Counted from the first letter of the stretch, positions 19,357 to 29,922 are shown. The stretch: 64,000 bases of DNA from Clostridium ragsdalei P11 (GCF_001675165.1 NZ_LROS01000002.1:1-64000); one strand, 5' to 3'. Made by a program: numbers and translations. The notes: generated from the sequence alone by a model not told the origin.

Positions 19357-19459
19357 ATCTAAACTTAGTAGGAGAAACAGAAACTCTAAAGAGAAAGCGA
19401 CTATACCAAATCAAAGATTTGGAATATCTGCTTTTCCCACTAAGTAAGATTCATTGATA
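19357..19459 (+). repeat. Structured intergenic repeat B, copy 1 (carries hairpin insert)
   Basis: Begins ATCTAAACTTAGTAGGAG and ends CCACTAAGTAAGATTCATTG plus ATA. ACTTAGT/ACTAAGT form the stem. Copy 2 is at 53530-53579 without the insert. It lies immediately upstream of the RND gene RBS. Confidence 0.55.
19393..19436. repeat. Inserted hairpin, copy b
   Basis: 44 nt, differing from copy a at about four positions and again closed by AAAGC/GCTTT. It sits in the loop of repeat B, just as copy a sits in the loop of repeat A. Confidence 0.6.
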
Positions 19460-19472
19460 AAGGAGGAGAAAA

Positions 19473-22400
19473 ATGAATTTAACTGAACTATCTGTAAAAA
19501 AGCCAGCTGCAATAACCATGGTTATATTGTTTTTGCTAGGGCTTGGTATATTTGGATATACACATCTTGGCGCAGATCTTATGCCTTCTATGGATATACC
19601 AGTAATTTCTATATCCACTAGTTATTCTGGTGCCAGTTCTGAAGATATAAGAAAGGATGTCGTAAAACCTATGGAGGATGCGGTTGCAGGCATAAGCGGC
19701 ATCGATAGAATTAATTCTACAGCTAGAGAAGGAATGGGACAAACTACTATAATATTCAAATCCAGCGCAAATATGAATACAGCCTTTCTAGATGTACAAA
19801 AAGCTGTAGATAATGCACAAGGTAAACTTCCTAAAAATGCAGATAAGCCTATTTTATTTAAGTTAGATACAGGTGCTATGTCTGCTTTAATGTTATCTGT
19901 ATCTGGAAACTTATCTTATGATGAACTTTACAATGAGGCAAATAATATAACTGAGGCTCTAAAAAAAGTTCAAGGTGTAGGAAATGTATCTCTTGAAGGA
20001 ATACAAAAAAAGCAGTTGATAATAAAATTAAATAAATCTGCCATAGAATTTTATGGTATAAATTTAAATACTTTAACTTCTAAGCTGCAGTCAGATAATA
20101 TAAATATGCCTGCAGGCCAGATAAAGCAGGACAAATTAAATCAATCTGTGAGAGTTATAAGTAAATTTGAAAGTGTAGATGAAGTAAAAAATTTGCTCAT
20201 ACCTACTTCAGGAAACAGTACTGTCCGTCTAGGAGATATAGCAGATGTAAATTTGGAATATCCTGAACAAGATCAACGTATTAGAATGAATGGAAAAAAT
20301 ACTATAGGAATAAGTATACAAAAGCAAAGTGATGCAAATGTAGTTGAAGTTGTAAACAATGTTAAAAAGGAAATTGCCGGGTTAAAAAAAGATATGCCAT
20401 CTAATATTAGATTAGACACTGCATATGATAGTACTACGTTTATAAATTCTTCTATTTCTCAAATAAAGCATACTTTAATAGAGGGTGTAATAACAACTGC
20501 TTTAGTTTTACTAATATTCTTAAAAAGCTGGAGATCTTCACTTGTAATACTTGTAGCTATACCAACATCTCTTATTGCAACTTTTTTTATGATGTATGCT
20601 ATGAAATTTACTATGAATATAATGTCTCTTATGGGATTATCTCTTTGTGTAGGTACACTTGTAGATGACTCAATTGTTGTATTAGATAACATACAGCGGC
20701 ATCTGGCTATGAAAAAAGATCCACAATCTGCAGCTATAGATGGACGTAAAGAAATAGGACTTGCATCTATTGCCATAACTCTTTGTGATGTAGTTGTATA
20801 TCTTCCTGTTTGCTTTATGACAGGTATGGTAGGAACTTACTTTAGGGAGTTCGGACTTACTATAGTTTTTGCCTCGTTATTTTCTTTATTTGTAGCATTT
20901 ACTATAACTCCTATGCTGGCATCAAGACTTCTTAAAACAGAAGAAAATAGACAAGCAAAATCAAGAATGTTAAAAAGTAAATTTAAACGAAGCATATTTT
21001 ATAGAATACTTAATGGAATTTCAAATTCTATGGATAGTATAACAGCTAACTATAAAAGATTTCTTATATGGTGCTTGGATCATAGAAAAAGGGTACTTGC
21101 CATCGGTGCAGTTGTATTAGTAGCAACTATTGCATTGATACCTATAGGTGCTATAGGTACGGAACTTATGCCAACTACAGATGAGAGTAATTTTAGTATA
21201 AGTATGAGTTTTGATTCTGGAACCAGTTTAAATGAAATGGATAAGAAAGTTAAACAAGTAGAAAACTATTTACATAGTGTACCTGAAATTAGTACATATT
21301 ATTCCATGGTAGGATCTAGCAGCGGCAGCGTAATGATGGATAGTTCTTCAAATTCTGCAACTATGTATGTAACTCTTTATCCTAAAAATGATAGAAAAAG
21401 ATCTCAAACTGAAGTGGCAAAACAAGTTAGAAAATGGGGAAATGCAACTTTAGCCGGAACAGATTTTTCTGTGAGTGAATCCGAAGCTGGAGGGTCAGGT
21501 TCAAGTAAGCCTATATCTATTGAAATATTAGGGGATAATACGGATACTGTAACTGAAATATCAAATAAGGTAGAGCAAATAGTAAAAGGCATTCCGGGAA
21601 TTGCAGATGTAGGTAATTCTACAAATGCAAGTCAAAGCGAGCTTAGGGTTAAAATAGACAAGTTAGCAGCAGCGCAGTATGGTGTATCCATATCAGATAT
21701 ATCATCTACACTTAGGACAGCAATTCAAGGCTCTTCTGCTGGAACATATAGTACTAGTGATGACGATTATGATATAAAAGTAAAATTTCACGATGGTGAT
21801 ATAAAAACTCCTTCGGATATAAGTGGAATAAAAGTGCTAAATCAATCTGGACAATCTATACCAATAAGTGAAGTTGCATCTATAGTGAGGACTAATAGTC
21901 CGCAATCTATATCTAGAAAGGATAGGCAGGATGTAGCTACAGTTTCTGCAAATATTGAAGGAAGGTCTCTTGGAACTATAAGTCAGCAGATAGGTGAAAA
22001 ATTAAAGTCACTATCTGTACCAGAAGGTTATAAAATCAAATTTGGCGGTGATCAGAAGAGTATGGGAGATAGCTTTACTTCTCTTGGAGAAGCACTGGGA
22101 GTATCATTAATACTTATTTACATGATACTTGTTGTGCTTTACGAATCCTTCTTAACGCCATTTATAAGAATGTTATCGCTGCCTTGTGCACTTGTTGGAG
22201 CTTTTGGAATACTTGCTATCACGGGTAAAACTTTAAATATGATGTCACTAATAGGACTTATTATGCTTGATGGATTAGCTTCTAAAAATGGTACTTTATT
22301 GATTGATTATACTAATACTCTCATAAAACGTGGATATAGTTTAAGGGAAGCATTAATTGAATCTGGTGAAAGAAGATTAAGACCTATAATGATGACTTCT

Positions 22401-22613
22401 TTAACCATGATTGTGGGTATGCTGCCAGCAGCTTTATCTATAGGCGAAGGTAGTGAATTGAAATCAAGTATGGCTGTCTTAGTTATTGGAGGAATGGTTG
22501 CATCAACTATTTTTACTCCTATAATATTACCTATAATTTACTTGATGATGGACAATTTGAAGAATCGTATATTTAAAAAAAGAAAAAAACAGCCAGAAAT
22601 GCAGGAGGTGTAA
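19473..22613 (+). CDS. RND-family efflux transporter (AcrB/HAE1 type)
   Basis: Proton-driven inner membrane pump of 1046 residues with two repeats of TM1 plus large extracytoplasmic loop plus five TMs. The proton-relay aspartates D398/D399 (in GTLVDDSIVVLDNI) and the lysine K938 (in GLASKNGTLLIDY) are present. It is followed 3 nt later by its membrane fusion partner. Clostridia lack an outer membrane, so there is no TolC and substrates are exported across the single membrane. Substrate is unknown; the MarR gene upstream suggests drugs or small aromatic compounds. RBS AAGGAGGAG. Confidence 0.94.
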   Translation: MNLTELSVKKPAAITMVILFLLGLGIFGYTHLGADLMPSMDIPVISISTSYSGASSEDIRKDVVKPMEDAVAGISGIDRINSTAREGMGQTTIIFKSSANMNTAFLDVQKAVDNAQGKLPKNADKPILFKLDTGAMSALMLSVSGNLSYDELYNEANNITEALKKVQGVGNVSLEGIQKKQLIIKLNKSAIEFYGINLNTLTSKLQSDNINMPAGQIKQDKLNQSVRVISKFESVDEVKNLLIPTSGNSTVRLGDIADVNLEYPEQDQRIRMNGKNTIGISIQKQSDANVVEVVNNVKKEIAGLKKDMPSNIRLDTAYDSTTFINSSISQIKHTLIEGVITTALVLLIFLKSWRSSLVILVAIPTSLIATFFMMYAMKFTMNIMSLMGLSLCVGTLVDDSIVVLDNIQRHLAMKKDPQSAAIDGRKEIGLASIAITLCDVVVYLPVCFMTGMVGTYFREFGLTIVFASLFSLFVAFTITPMLASRLLKTEENRQAKSRMLKSKFKRSIFYRILNGISNSMDSITANYKRFLIWCLDHRKRVLAIGAVVLVATIALIPIGAIGTELMPTTDESNFSISMSFDSGTSLNEMDKKVKQVENYLHSVPEISTYYSMVGSSSGSVMMDSSSNSATMYVTLYPKNDRKRSQTEVAKQVRKWGNATLAGTDFSVSESEAGGSGSSKPISIEILGDNTDTVTEISNKVEQIVKGIPGIADVGNSTNASQSELRVKIDKLAAAQYGVSISDISSTLRTAIQGSSAGTYSTSDDDYDIKVKFHDGDIKTPSDISGIKVLNQSGQSIPISEVASIVRTNSPQSISRKDRQDVATVSANIEGRSLGTISQQIGEKLKSLSVPEGYKIKFGGDQKSMGDSFTSLGEALGVSLILIYMILVVLYESFLTPFIRMLSLPCALVGAFGILAITGKTLNMMSLIGLIMLDGLASKNGTLLIDYTNTLIKRGYSLREALIESGERRLRPIMMTSLTMIVGMLPAALSIGEGSELKSSMAVLVIGGMVASTIFTPIILPIIYLMMDNLKNRIFKKRKKQPEMQEV

Positions 22614-22616
22614 TTT

Positions 22617-23882
22617 ATGAAATTTAACGTTTTAAAATCCAAAAAAAATATTGTGAAGATAGTAGTTGTTTTATTAGTAGTTTTAATGGTAGCTGCTATA
22701 GCTCATAACGTAATTAAAAATAAAAAAGTAGAGTCACAAAATAAAATTCAAAATGTAAATGTCGCTGAAGCAAAACTAGATTCTTTGACAACAACTGTAG
22801 ATTATTCGGGAAAGTTAAATTCAGATAAAGATGTATCTATATCTCCTAAAACACCAGGCAAAGTTCAAGCTTTAAACGTAAAAGTAGGTAGTACTGTAAA
22901 AGCTGGAGATATACTTTTTACTCTTGATTCAACTTCGCTGCAAGCACAGCTTCAGCAGCAGCAGGCAAGCATACAATCTGCAAAAGCAAATCTAGATAAA
23001 ACTCAAAGTTCTGGAGTTGAACAGCAGATTGTGCAGCAGCAGCAAGCATTAAATACGGCACAGATAAATTATAATGATGCTAAAAATAGTTATAATAGAG
23101 AGCAAAGCTTATATTCTGCTGGGGCTGTGCCAAAACAGGATTTAGACAATGCTACTACAAAATTAGAGAATGCAGAAGCTTCACTTTCTGCAGCACAGCA
23201 AAACTTAGACTTAACCAGGCAAAAAGTTGGACCTGAATCGGTTGAAGTAGCTCAGGCTCAAGTAAATCAGGCACAAGCTGGACTTAAATCAATTCAAAGC
23301 CAGGTTGATGATACTGTAATTAAATCACCTATTTCTGGTGTTGTATCTGCTGTAAATATACACCAAGGAGAAATTACTTCAGGTGCTCAGGCATCCGTAA
23401 CCATAGTAGATTCAAGTTCAATTATGGCTGAAGTAAATGTGTCAGACACTATGCTTTCAAAAATTAAAGTTGGACAGTCTATACCTGTAACAATTCCTTC
23501 TCTTTCAGATAAAAAATTGACAGGAACTATAGATACTATAACACCTAATGCAGACAGCAAAACTCAGCAATATCTGATTAAAGTAAGAATACCTAATTCA
23601 GATGCAAGCTTAACATCAGGAATGTATTCAAAAGTGTCTTTTCCTGACCAGGTTAAAAATAATGTAATGACAGTACCTAATGAAACTGTAAAAGTTGAAA
23701 ATGGAGTTCCATATTTGTTTGCAGTAAGAAGCAATAAAGTAAAGAAAGTAGCTGTAACTACAGGACTTTCAAATGATAAAGTTACTGAAATAACATCCTC
23801 TAACATAGAAGCTGGAGATAGAATAATAACTTCAGGACAAACGTTCTTAAATGACGGAGATAAAGTTAAAGTACTTAATTAA
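22617..23882 (+). CDS. RND efflux periplasmic-adaptor (membrane fusion) protein
   Basis: A 421-residue HlyD/AcrA-type adaptor with one N-terminal membrane anchor (about residues 14-32). A first lipoyl half-motif (VSISPKTPGKVQALNVKVGS) follows, then a Gln/Ala-rich coiled-coil hairpin (about 100-210), the second lipoyl half (IKSPISGVVSAVNIHQGE) and beta-barrel domains. It partners the RND pump. RBS GGAGG overlaps the end of the pump gene, so the two are translationally coupled. Confidence 0.93.
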   Translation: MKFNVLKSKKNIVKIVVVLLVVLMVAAIAHNVIKNKKVESQNKIQNVNVAEAKLDSLTTTVDYSGKLNSDKDVSISPKTPGKVQALNVKVGSTVKAGDILFTLDSTSLQAQLQQQQASIQSAKANLDKTQSSGVEQQIVQQQQALNTAQINYNDAKNSYNREQSLYSAGAVPKQDLDNATTKLENAEASLSAAQQNLDLTRQKVGPESVEVAQAQVNQAQAGLKSIQSQVDDTVIKSPISGVVSAVNIHQGEITSGAQASVTIVDSSSIMAEVNVSDTMLSKIKVGQSIPVTIPSLSDKKLTGTIDTITPNADSKTQQYLIKVRIPNSDASLTSGMYSKVSFPDQVKNNVMTVPNETVKVENGVPYLFAVRSNKVKKVAVTTGLSNDKVTEITSSNIEAGDRIITSGQTFLNDGDKVKVLN

Positions 23883-23887
23883 TAAAA

Positions 23888-23925
23888 AAGGACTAACATG
23901 CTAATTTACTAGTATGTTAGTCCTT
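23888..23925. terminator. Terminator between convergent efflux operon and ABC genes
   Basis: AAAGGACTAACAT is mirrored by ATGTTAGTCCTTT around a 12-nt centre. Confidence 0.8.
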
Positions 23926-23928
23926 TAA

Positions 23929-25593
23929 TTATATTTCTATATTTTTAAACATAGAGATTCCCTTTGAACATATAACTTTATACAGTATAAAGTTTGATGA
24001 TATTATTATGCAAAGTCCCAAGACAGCAACTTCGTTTATGTAGCTGTAAAAATTAATCATTGAAAATATTAATATGCCTGTGAATATAAAGCTAATTATG
24101 TTATTTATAAAGGTATTGAAATTTTGTTTTACAGCTTTTACTTCATTATCCCAGTGCAGCTTTGGAAATCTCAAATCAATTAAAATTCCAGTCATGGAGG
24201 TAAGCAGTATTCCTATAAAACTAACTAAAAGTGAAATAACTGAGAAACATATAGGTAGTTTTACAAATAAAGTCAATCCTATTAAGATTAGAAATGTGCT
24301 TGTAATTGCAACGAGAACTCCAGAAATCACTTTTGCCATAATTTGAGTGCTGTAGGAAACGGGTAAGTATTTTTTTACAAATATATTTCCTCCTTCTCTT
24401 GATATACCTGTGGAAGTTATGGAATTAGAAGCTCCCAAAATTAATCCTGCAGCTAGAGATATTACGATGCAAGTCATTGTAGTAGTTGAGGTTACCTTAA
24501 TATTTACTAGGACATTTAATTTGTGAAAAGACTCCGGTTGAACTAAAAGTGGTATAAAAAGTACAATAGGTAATATGATGTTCACTAAAATACAATTCGT
24601 AAAATATACAGGTGTCCTGAAAAGAGATTTCATTTCTTGAAGCAGTAGAGCTTTAAATTTGGAATTTGTAGAGGAAGTTTCATTTAATTTTGAATAATCC
24701 AGTTCTCTTCTCTTTGCAGAAATTTCACTGCCACCTTGAGCACCTTTAAAATATAAATGTTCACCAAGTATTGAAAATAGTAAAATTACAAGAATATTTA
24801 AAACTATAAATAAAATTAAGTTTCCAAATCCCCTAAAGCTTGAACTATATACTAGAGAACTTGCAGACAATGTACTCCCTGGAAAAAATCTGTTTGAAAG
24901 AGATACTAAAGAATTATTTCCTTCATTTATCATCTTAAATATGTTTTCATAATTTTGGGATGATACAGTCATTTTTTGAAGTACTATATTTAAACCTATT
25001 GCAAATAACATTGCAAAAATTCCACCTAAAATTTTTAAGATATCACGATGCTTACCTATATTTGTAAAACTCATTATTACCATATTTAAAATTGAAGCTG
25101 CAGCTATAGGTATAATAGGTACTATTAAAAATAGTAGTGCACTGTATATAAAATAAAGCGGATTAGAACTGCCTTTATACCCATAGATTAGCAAAACAGG
25201 AAGTAGTATAAAAACTTCAGTAAGGTATTCATATATGAGTATTACAGTGAATTTGGAAAGTAGAATTTCCCAAGGCTTTAAGGGCAGTGGCAGCAGAAGG
25301 TCTATATCTTTTGAAAAATACAGTACATTTATAGAATAAAATATGGCAAAGAAGAATATAAATACACTCGTAAAAGATATACCAAGAGATAAAATTAAGC
25401 CTTGCTGACCTATTTTGTAGAGATAGTCATAAGCTGAGAATATAAAAAGAGAAAATAGTTTTATAGTAGGTAAGAGAGCTAGTAAAATGATTATCCAAAG
25501 GGCTGCTTTTTTAATATTACTATTTTTTTTCATACCTGCAGAATTACTTCCGTTTTTCAACAATACTTTAGTTAAAACTATATAATTATTCAT
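23929..25593 (-). CDS. ABC-2 type exporter permease
   Basis: A 554-residue membrane protein with about 12-14 hydrophobic segments in two halves around a hydrophilic region (about 280-320). It starts 8 nt inside the end of the ATPase gene, so the pair form one exporter. The long two-halves form is typical of putative ABC-2 exporter permeases in Clostridium and Bacillus. The substrate is unknown. Confidence 0.8.
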   Translation of the reverse strand: MNNYIVLTKVLLKNGSNSAGMKKNSNIKKAALWIIILLALLPTIKLFSLFIFSAYDYLYKIGQQGLILSLGISFTSVFIFFFAIFYSINVLYFSKDIDLLLPLPLKPWEILLSKFTVILIYEYLTEVFILLPVLLIYGYKGSSNPLYFIYSALLFLIVPIIPIAAASILNMVIMSFTNIGKHRDILKILGGIFAMLFAIGLNIVLQKMTVSSQNYENIFKMINEGNNSLVSLSNRFFPGSTLSASSLVYSSSFRGFGNLILFIVLNILVILLFSILGEHLYFKGAQGGSEISAKRRELDYSKLNETSSTNSKFKALLLQEMKSLFRTPVYFTNCILVNIILPIVLFIPLLVQPESFHKLNVLVNIKVTSTTTMTCIVISLAAGLILGASNSITSTGISREGGNIFVKKYLPVSYSTQIMAKVISGVLVAITSTFLILIGLTLFVKLPICFSVISLLVSFIGILLTSMTGILIDLRFPKLHWDNEVKAVKQNFNTFINNIISFIFTGILIFSMINFYSYINEVAVLGLCIIISSNFILYKVICSKGISMFKNIEI

Positions 25594-26311
25594 TACCAGT
25601 CATCTCCAAGAAAATATTTTCTAAGCTTTCATTTTCATTGAACTTATTTTTTAACTCTTGAAAAGTTCCGGAAAATGAGAGAGAGCCTTTATTTATAACT
25701 GCAAGTCTATCACATAATTTCTCTGCCACTTCTAAAACATGAGTTGAAAAAAATACGGTGTTTCCTGCACTTGCATGTTCTTTCATCATTTCTTTTAATG
25801 TATATGAGGATTTAGGATCAAGTCCTGTCATAGGTTCGTCTAATATCCAAACACTTGGATTGTGGATTAGAGCACCTATAATTATTATTTTTTGCCTCAT
25901 GCCGTGGGAATAACTTTGAATCTGATCTCCTAAAGCATTTGATATCTCAAACCTATTGGATAAATTTTTAATTTTAGCTGTTCTTTCTTCAGATTTCACT
26001 CCATATATATCTGCCATGAAATTTAAGTATTCTATACCTTTAAGTCTTAAAAACATATCTGGGCTGTCAGGTACAAAACCAAATTGATATTTGGCCTCTA
26101 TTGGTCTTTCATTTATATCTATGTTGTTTATTCTTACAGTTCCACTGTCTGCTTTTATTATTCCTGTTATCATTTTTATGGTGGTAGTTTTTCCAGCACC
26201 ATTTGGACCTATAAATCCAAATATTTCTCCATCGGGTATACTTAGATTTAGATTGTCTACTGCCTTTGAAGATGAATTGTAGCTTTTGTTTACCCCTAAT
26301 AATTCAATCAT
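25586..26311 (-). CDS. ABC transporter ATP-binding protein
   Basis: A 241-residue nucleotide-binding subunit. Walker A is GFIGPNGAGKTTT, the signature is SYSHGMRQK (a variant of LSGGQ common in ABC-2 exporters), and Walker B is VWILDEPMTGLDP followed by the switch histidine in FFSTHVLE. The start at 26311 is chosen for GGAGGAAAG upstream; a 28-codon upstream extension lacks an RBS. Confidence 0.92.
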   Translation of the reverse strand: MIELLGVNKSYNSSSKAVDNLNLSIPDGEIFGFIGPNGAGKTTTIKMITGIIKADSGTVRINNIDINERPIEAKYQFGFVPDSPDMFLRLKGIEYLNFMADIYGVKSEERTAKIKNLSNRFEISNALGDQIQSYSHGMRQKIIIIGALIHNPSVWILDEPMTGLDPKSSYTLKEMMKEHASAGNTVFFSTHVLEVAEKLCDRLAVINKGSLSFSGTFQELKNKFNENESLENIFLEMTGNE

Positions 26312-26652
26312 AACTTTCCTCCAATTATATTTAAGATATAGAGTTTTCAACTGAAATTTAAACTTATACTCTATTGTAGAAATATGTTTGCACATAAGCC
26401 AATGTTCAAGCTATAAACCTTGTAGTAAAGTGTTATATTAGTATTATATTTAATAATTTACTTAAAAGCAATTGAAGGTCAATCTGTATTTGGTTGAAAT
26501 CAAATAATAGTTGGTGATACTCCAATAATTGAAATAGAAATATTATTAGGAAAGGAGAATAAAATATGCTCCATTTTATGGTACAATGAACATGAAATGC
26601 AGGAGTATGGCATTAGTAAATTATGTACATATTTAATTAGTTAGAAAGGAAA

Positions 26653-27972
26653 ATGAAAAATCAGATGGAAATGAGTGATAAAAGAAATAAATATGAAGCG
26701 TTATTTAATGAAAATAGTTTTAAATTAAAAAGGATACTTGAAAGTATTATTGTTGGAATGTTAACAGGTGTTATAATATCTTTTTTGAGATTTTTAGTGG
26801 ATAAATCAGGATACCTTTTAGCGAATACTTATAAAACAATCAGTTTAAAGCATTGGTTAATTCCAATTTGGATTATATTTTTAATTATAATAGGTTATAT
26901 AATTGGCTTGATTGCAAAAAAGAATGCTGCAATTAGGGGTAGTGGTATTCCACAAGTTGAAGGTGTATTACTTGAAAAACTTGATATGACATGGTGGAAA
27001 GTAATATTGGGGAAATTTGTAGGGAGTTTTCTTGCTATTGGGACAGGCCTTTCACTTGGAATAGAAGGACCTTCTGTTCAATTGGGTGCAGCAGTTGGAC
27101 AAGGCTTTTCAAAAATTTTAAAAAAAATTAAAATAGAAGAAAAATATCTTATTATAAGTGGTACTAGTGCTGGAATTGCTGCTGCGTTCAATGCTCCACT
27201 GGCTGGAACAATGTTTGCACTAGAGGAAATTTCAAAAAAACTGTCGCCTACAATTTTGATTTCAGCATTTTCTGCTGCAGCGGCTTCAAATTTTATTTCT
27301 TATCAACTTTTTGGGTTTAAGCCTGTTTTTGATTTTAGAAATGTACCCAGGTTGCCATTAAATTGTTATTTATTTATTATTGTATTTGGAATTATTATAG
27401 GTGTTTTAGGAGTTGTCTTTAATAAAGCATTAGTAAAAACACAAAATATATTTTCTATGCAAAAATGGATTCCTATACAGTTCAGACCAATGTTTTGTTT
27501 AGGAATATCAATCTTTATAGGTTTTTTGCTGCCTCAGATTTTAGGAGAAGGAAATATGCTTATAATGTCTCTTGCAAAAGGTAATATTGCAATAAAAATG
27601 CTTGTGATTTTGCTTGTTTGCAAATTTATTTTTTCAATGATATGTTGTGGTTCAGGAACTCCAGGAGGTATATTTCTACCATTATTTACTGTAGGAGCTT
27701 TAATAGGAGCTATATATGGAAGTGCTGCTACTTACTTATTTCATATTAATAGTTCTTACATTGGAATCTTTATAATTCTTGCTATGGCAGGATATTTTTC
27801 TTCAGTTATAAGGGCTCCTATGAGTGGCAGTATACTTGTTATAGAAATGACAGGATCTTTTAGCAATCTTTTACCTATTGCTATTATTTCAGTAGTTTCT
27901 TATTTAACTGCTTATATATTAAAGTCTAAACCAATATATGAAACTTTACTGGAAAAACTTTTAATTAATTAG
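26653..27972 (+). CDS. ClC-family chloride channel or H+/Cl- antiporter
   Basis: A 439-residue membrane protein. Selectivity segments are GSGIP (96-100), GIEGPSVQ (136-143, with gating glutamate E138) and GGIFLPLFT near residue 340. The serine in GSGIP marks it as a chloride-type ClC and not the fluoride CLC-F type. It has no C-terminal CBS domains. The next gene, a sigma-54 activator, begins within about 10 nt of its stop, so the two are probably co-transcribed. The gap at 26396-26652 shows nothing I can name. Confidence 0.92.
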   Translation: MKNQMEMSDKRNKYEALFNENSFKLKRILESIIVGMLTGVIISFLRFLVDKSGYLLANTYKTISLKHWLIPIWIIFLIIIGYIIGLIAKKNAAIRGSGIPQVEGVLLEKLDMTWWKVILGKFVGSFLAIGTGLSLGIEGPSVQLGAAVGQGFSKILKKIKIEEKYLIISGTSAGIAAAFNAPLAGTMFALEEISKKLSPTILISAFSAAAASNFISYQLFGFKPVFDFRNVPRLPLNCYLFIIVFGIIIGVLGVVFNKALVKTQNIFSMQKWIPIQFRPMFCLGISIFIGFLLPQILGEGNMLIMSLAKGNIAIKMLVILLVCKFIFSMICCGSGTPGGIFLPLFTVGALIGAIYGSAATYLFHINSSYIGIFIILAMAGYFSSVIRAPMSGSILVIEMTGSFSNLLPIAIISVVSYLTAYILKSKPIYETLLEKLLIN

Positions 27973-27981
27973 GTGATGCTT

Positions 27982-29922
27982 ATGGAAAACTATATAAAAT
28001 TTATAGCTAAGGCCTGGAAAGATTTTATAGAAGAAGGATATTTAAATAGTGCAGTACGGCCTGAAATTGCTGACTCCTGGAAAAGGTGCAAAAATTATGA
28101 GGTAGATCCCTTAAATGGTAGAGGAAATAGCATTCTTACGGGCAGAAGCATTGCTTATCGACTGGAACAAAATGAAGATCTAATTTCTATTGCAAAACCT
28201 GTAGTAAAAAGTCTATGTGATATTGTAGCAGGTTCTGGATTTGTAATTATGCTAGTAGATAAAGAGGGATATGTTATAGAGGCACTAGGTGATACGGATA
28301 TAATGAAAAGCGCAGATGAATTGAAATTTGTGGTAGGTTCTCTCTGGACGGAAAGGGAAGTAGGAACTAATGCTATAGGCACTGCTCTGTATTTAGATAA
28401 GCCGATACAAACTATTGGAGCAGAACACTATGGTGTAAAACAGCATTCATGGACATGTTCTGCAGCACCTATTCATAATGAAGATGGGGATGTAGTAGGG
28501 TGTATTAATATGTCAGGAAATTATTATGATGCACATTTGCATACTTTGGGTATTGTTACAGTAGCAGCTCAAGCAATAGAAACCCAATTTGATCTTACTA
28601 TTTCAAATAAACTTATGAACACCACTTTTGACTCGGTAACAGAAGGTATGATTGTACTTGATAGTAAATTAAATATAAAGAAGATAAATGATAAGGCATT
28701 AAATATTCTAGATATGAAGAGTGAAAAAACAATAAAATTAAATATTACGAGTATTATACATAATGTAGATTTTAAAAATATACTAAACGGCAGGGCAGAT
28801 AATTGTAATGATATAGAATGTGATTTTTATGTAGAAGGTAGTAGAATCAAATGCCTTATAAGTGTATTGGCAATGAAAGTGAAAAATAAAATAATGGGAA
28901 TAGTTATAACTTTTAGGGAATGTAAATATTATCACAAACTTGTTAAAAAAGTTATGGGATATACTGCTTCCTATAATTTTGACAATATAGTTACTGTTAA
29001 TTCTAAAATGAAAGAAATAATAAAATTTGCTAAAAAAGTAGCAAGAAGTGAATGTAATATTTTAATAGAGGGGGAAAGTGGTACTGGAAAAGAACTCTTA
29101 GCTCAATCTATTCACAATTATAGTGAAAGATGTGAAGGTCCTTTTGTAGCTATAAATTGTAGTTCTATACCTAGAGAACTTGTAGAAAGTGAGCTTTTTG
29201 GTTATGAAAAAGGAGCTTTTACAGGGGCTTTAAAGCAAGGAAAGCCTGGAAAATTTGAATTAGCAGATGGAGGAACTATTTTTTTAGATGAAGTAGGAGA
29301 GCTTCCTCTTGATATACAGTCAAAGCTTTTAAGGGTTCTTGATAATAATAAGATTACAAGAGTTGGAGGAACTTATGAAAAACAGTTAAATGTAAGGGTA
29401 ATAGGAGCTACAAACAGAGTGCTCAAGGATGAAATTAAAAAGAAAAATTTTAGAAGTGACCTTTACTATAGATTGAGCGTAATGAATATAAAAACTGTAC
29501 CGCTTAGGGAAAGAAAAGAAGATATAGAGCTTTTAATTAAATATTTTATGGAAGAATTAAATTCTAAAAGTTTATGTAAGAAGAAAGTAGTGGAAAAGGC
29601 ATACATTGAAAAAATTAAAACTTACGATTGGCCAGGAAATGTTAGAGAACTTAGAAATGTAATAGAGAGGGATTACTATTTAAGTGAGGATAAGATGGTT
29701 CCTTTGGATTATTTAGAAAAAGAAATTTATGAAAAAAATGTCTCCTCTGATCCAGTAAATATTAGTGTACTTCCAATGGATGTTTTAGAAAAAGAAAACA
29801 TTGAAAATGCACTTGAAAAGTGTAATGGAAATATATTAAAAGCCGCAAAATCTTTAAACATCAGTAGATCTACCATGTACAGAAAAATGAAAAAGTATGG
29901 AATAAAAAGTGTGTCAAAATGA
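27982..29922 (+). CDS. AcoR-like sigma-54-dependent activator
   Basis: Enhancer-binding protein of about 646 residues. The N-terminal GAF sensor is about 60-200, a PAS-like domain about 205-310, and the AAA+ core has Walker A GESGTGKE (near 363) and the sigma-54 contact loop GAFTGA (near 411). The C-terminal Fis-type helix-turn-helix is about 605-640. The domain order is that of AcoR, which senses acetoin in Bacillus. The next gene is 2,3-butanediol dehydrogenase with a -24/-12 promoter, so it probably activates that gene. Start could be GTG 27973, ATG 27976 or ATG 27982; the AGGTGATG site favours 27982. Confidence 0.92.
   Translation: MENYIKFIAKAWKDFIEEGYLNSAVRPEIADSWKRCKNYEVDPLNGRGNSILTGRSIAYRLEQNEDLISIAKPVVKSLCDIVAGSGFVIMLVDKEGYVIEALGDTDIMKSADELKFVVGSLWTEREVGTNAIGTALYLDKPIQTIGAEHYGVKQHSWTCSAAPIHNEDGDVVGCINMSGNYYDAHLHTLGIVTVAAQAIETQFDLTISNKLMNTTFDSVTEGMIVLDSKLNIKKINDKALNILDMKSEKTIKLNITSIIHNVDFKNILNGRADNCNDIECDFYVEGSRIKCLISVLAMKVKNKIMGIVITFRECKYYHKLVKKVMGYTASYNFDNIVTVNSKMKEIIKFAKKVARSECNILIEGESGTGKELLAQSIHNYSERCEGPFVAINCSSIPRELVESELFGYEKGAFTGALKQGKPGKFELADGGTIFLDEVGELPLDIQSKLLRVLDNNKITRVGGTYEKQLNVRVIGATNRVLKDEIKKKNFRSDLYYRLSVMNIKTVPLRERKEDIELLIKYFMEELNSKSLCKKKVVEKAYIEKIKTYDWPGNVRELRNVIERDYYLSEDKMVPLDYLEKEIYEKNVSSDPVNISVLPMDVLEKENIENALEKCNGNILKAAKSLNISRSTMYRKMKKYGIKSVSK

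Noticed and set aside
19473-23882. A tripartite pump with outer membrane channel
   Set aside because: No TolC-like gene is present and the organism appears Gram-positive; only pump and adaptor are supported.
26560-26590. Seven-codon leader peptide (AAGGAG then ATG) before the ClC gene
   Set aside because: Too short to judge, with no terminator or codon run to suggest attenuation.
26653-27972. Fluoride-specific CLC-F antiporter, given crcB genes in the window
   Set aside because: The selectivity segment is GSGIP with serine, which is the chloride type, and no fluoride riboswitch precedes it.
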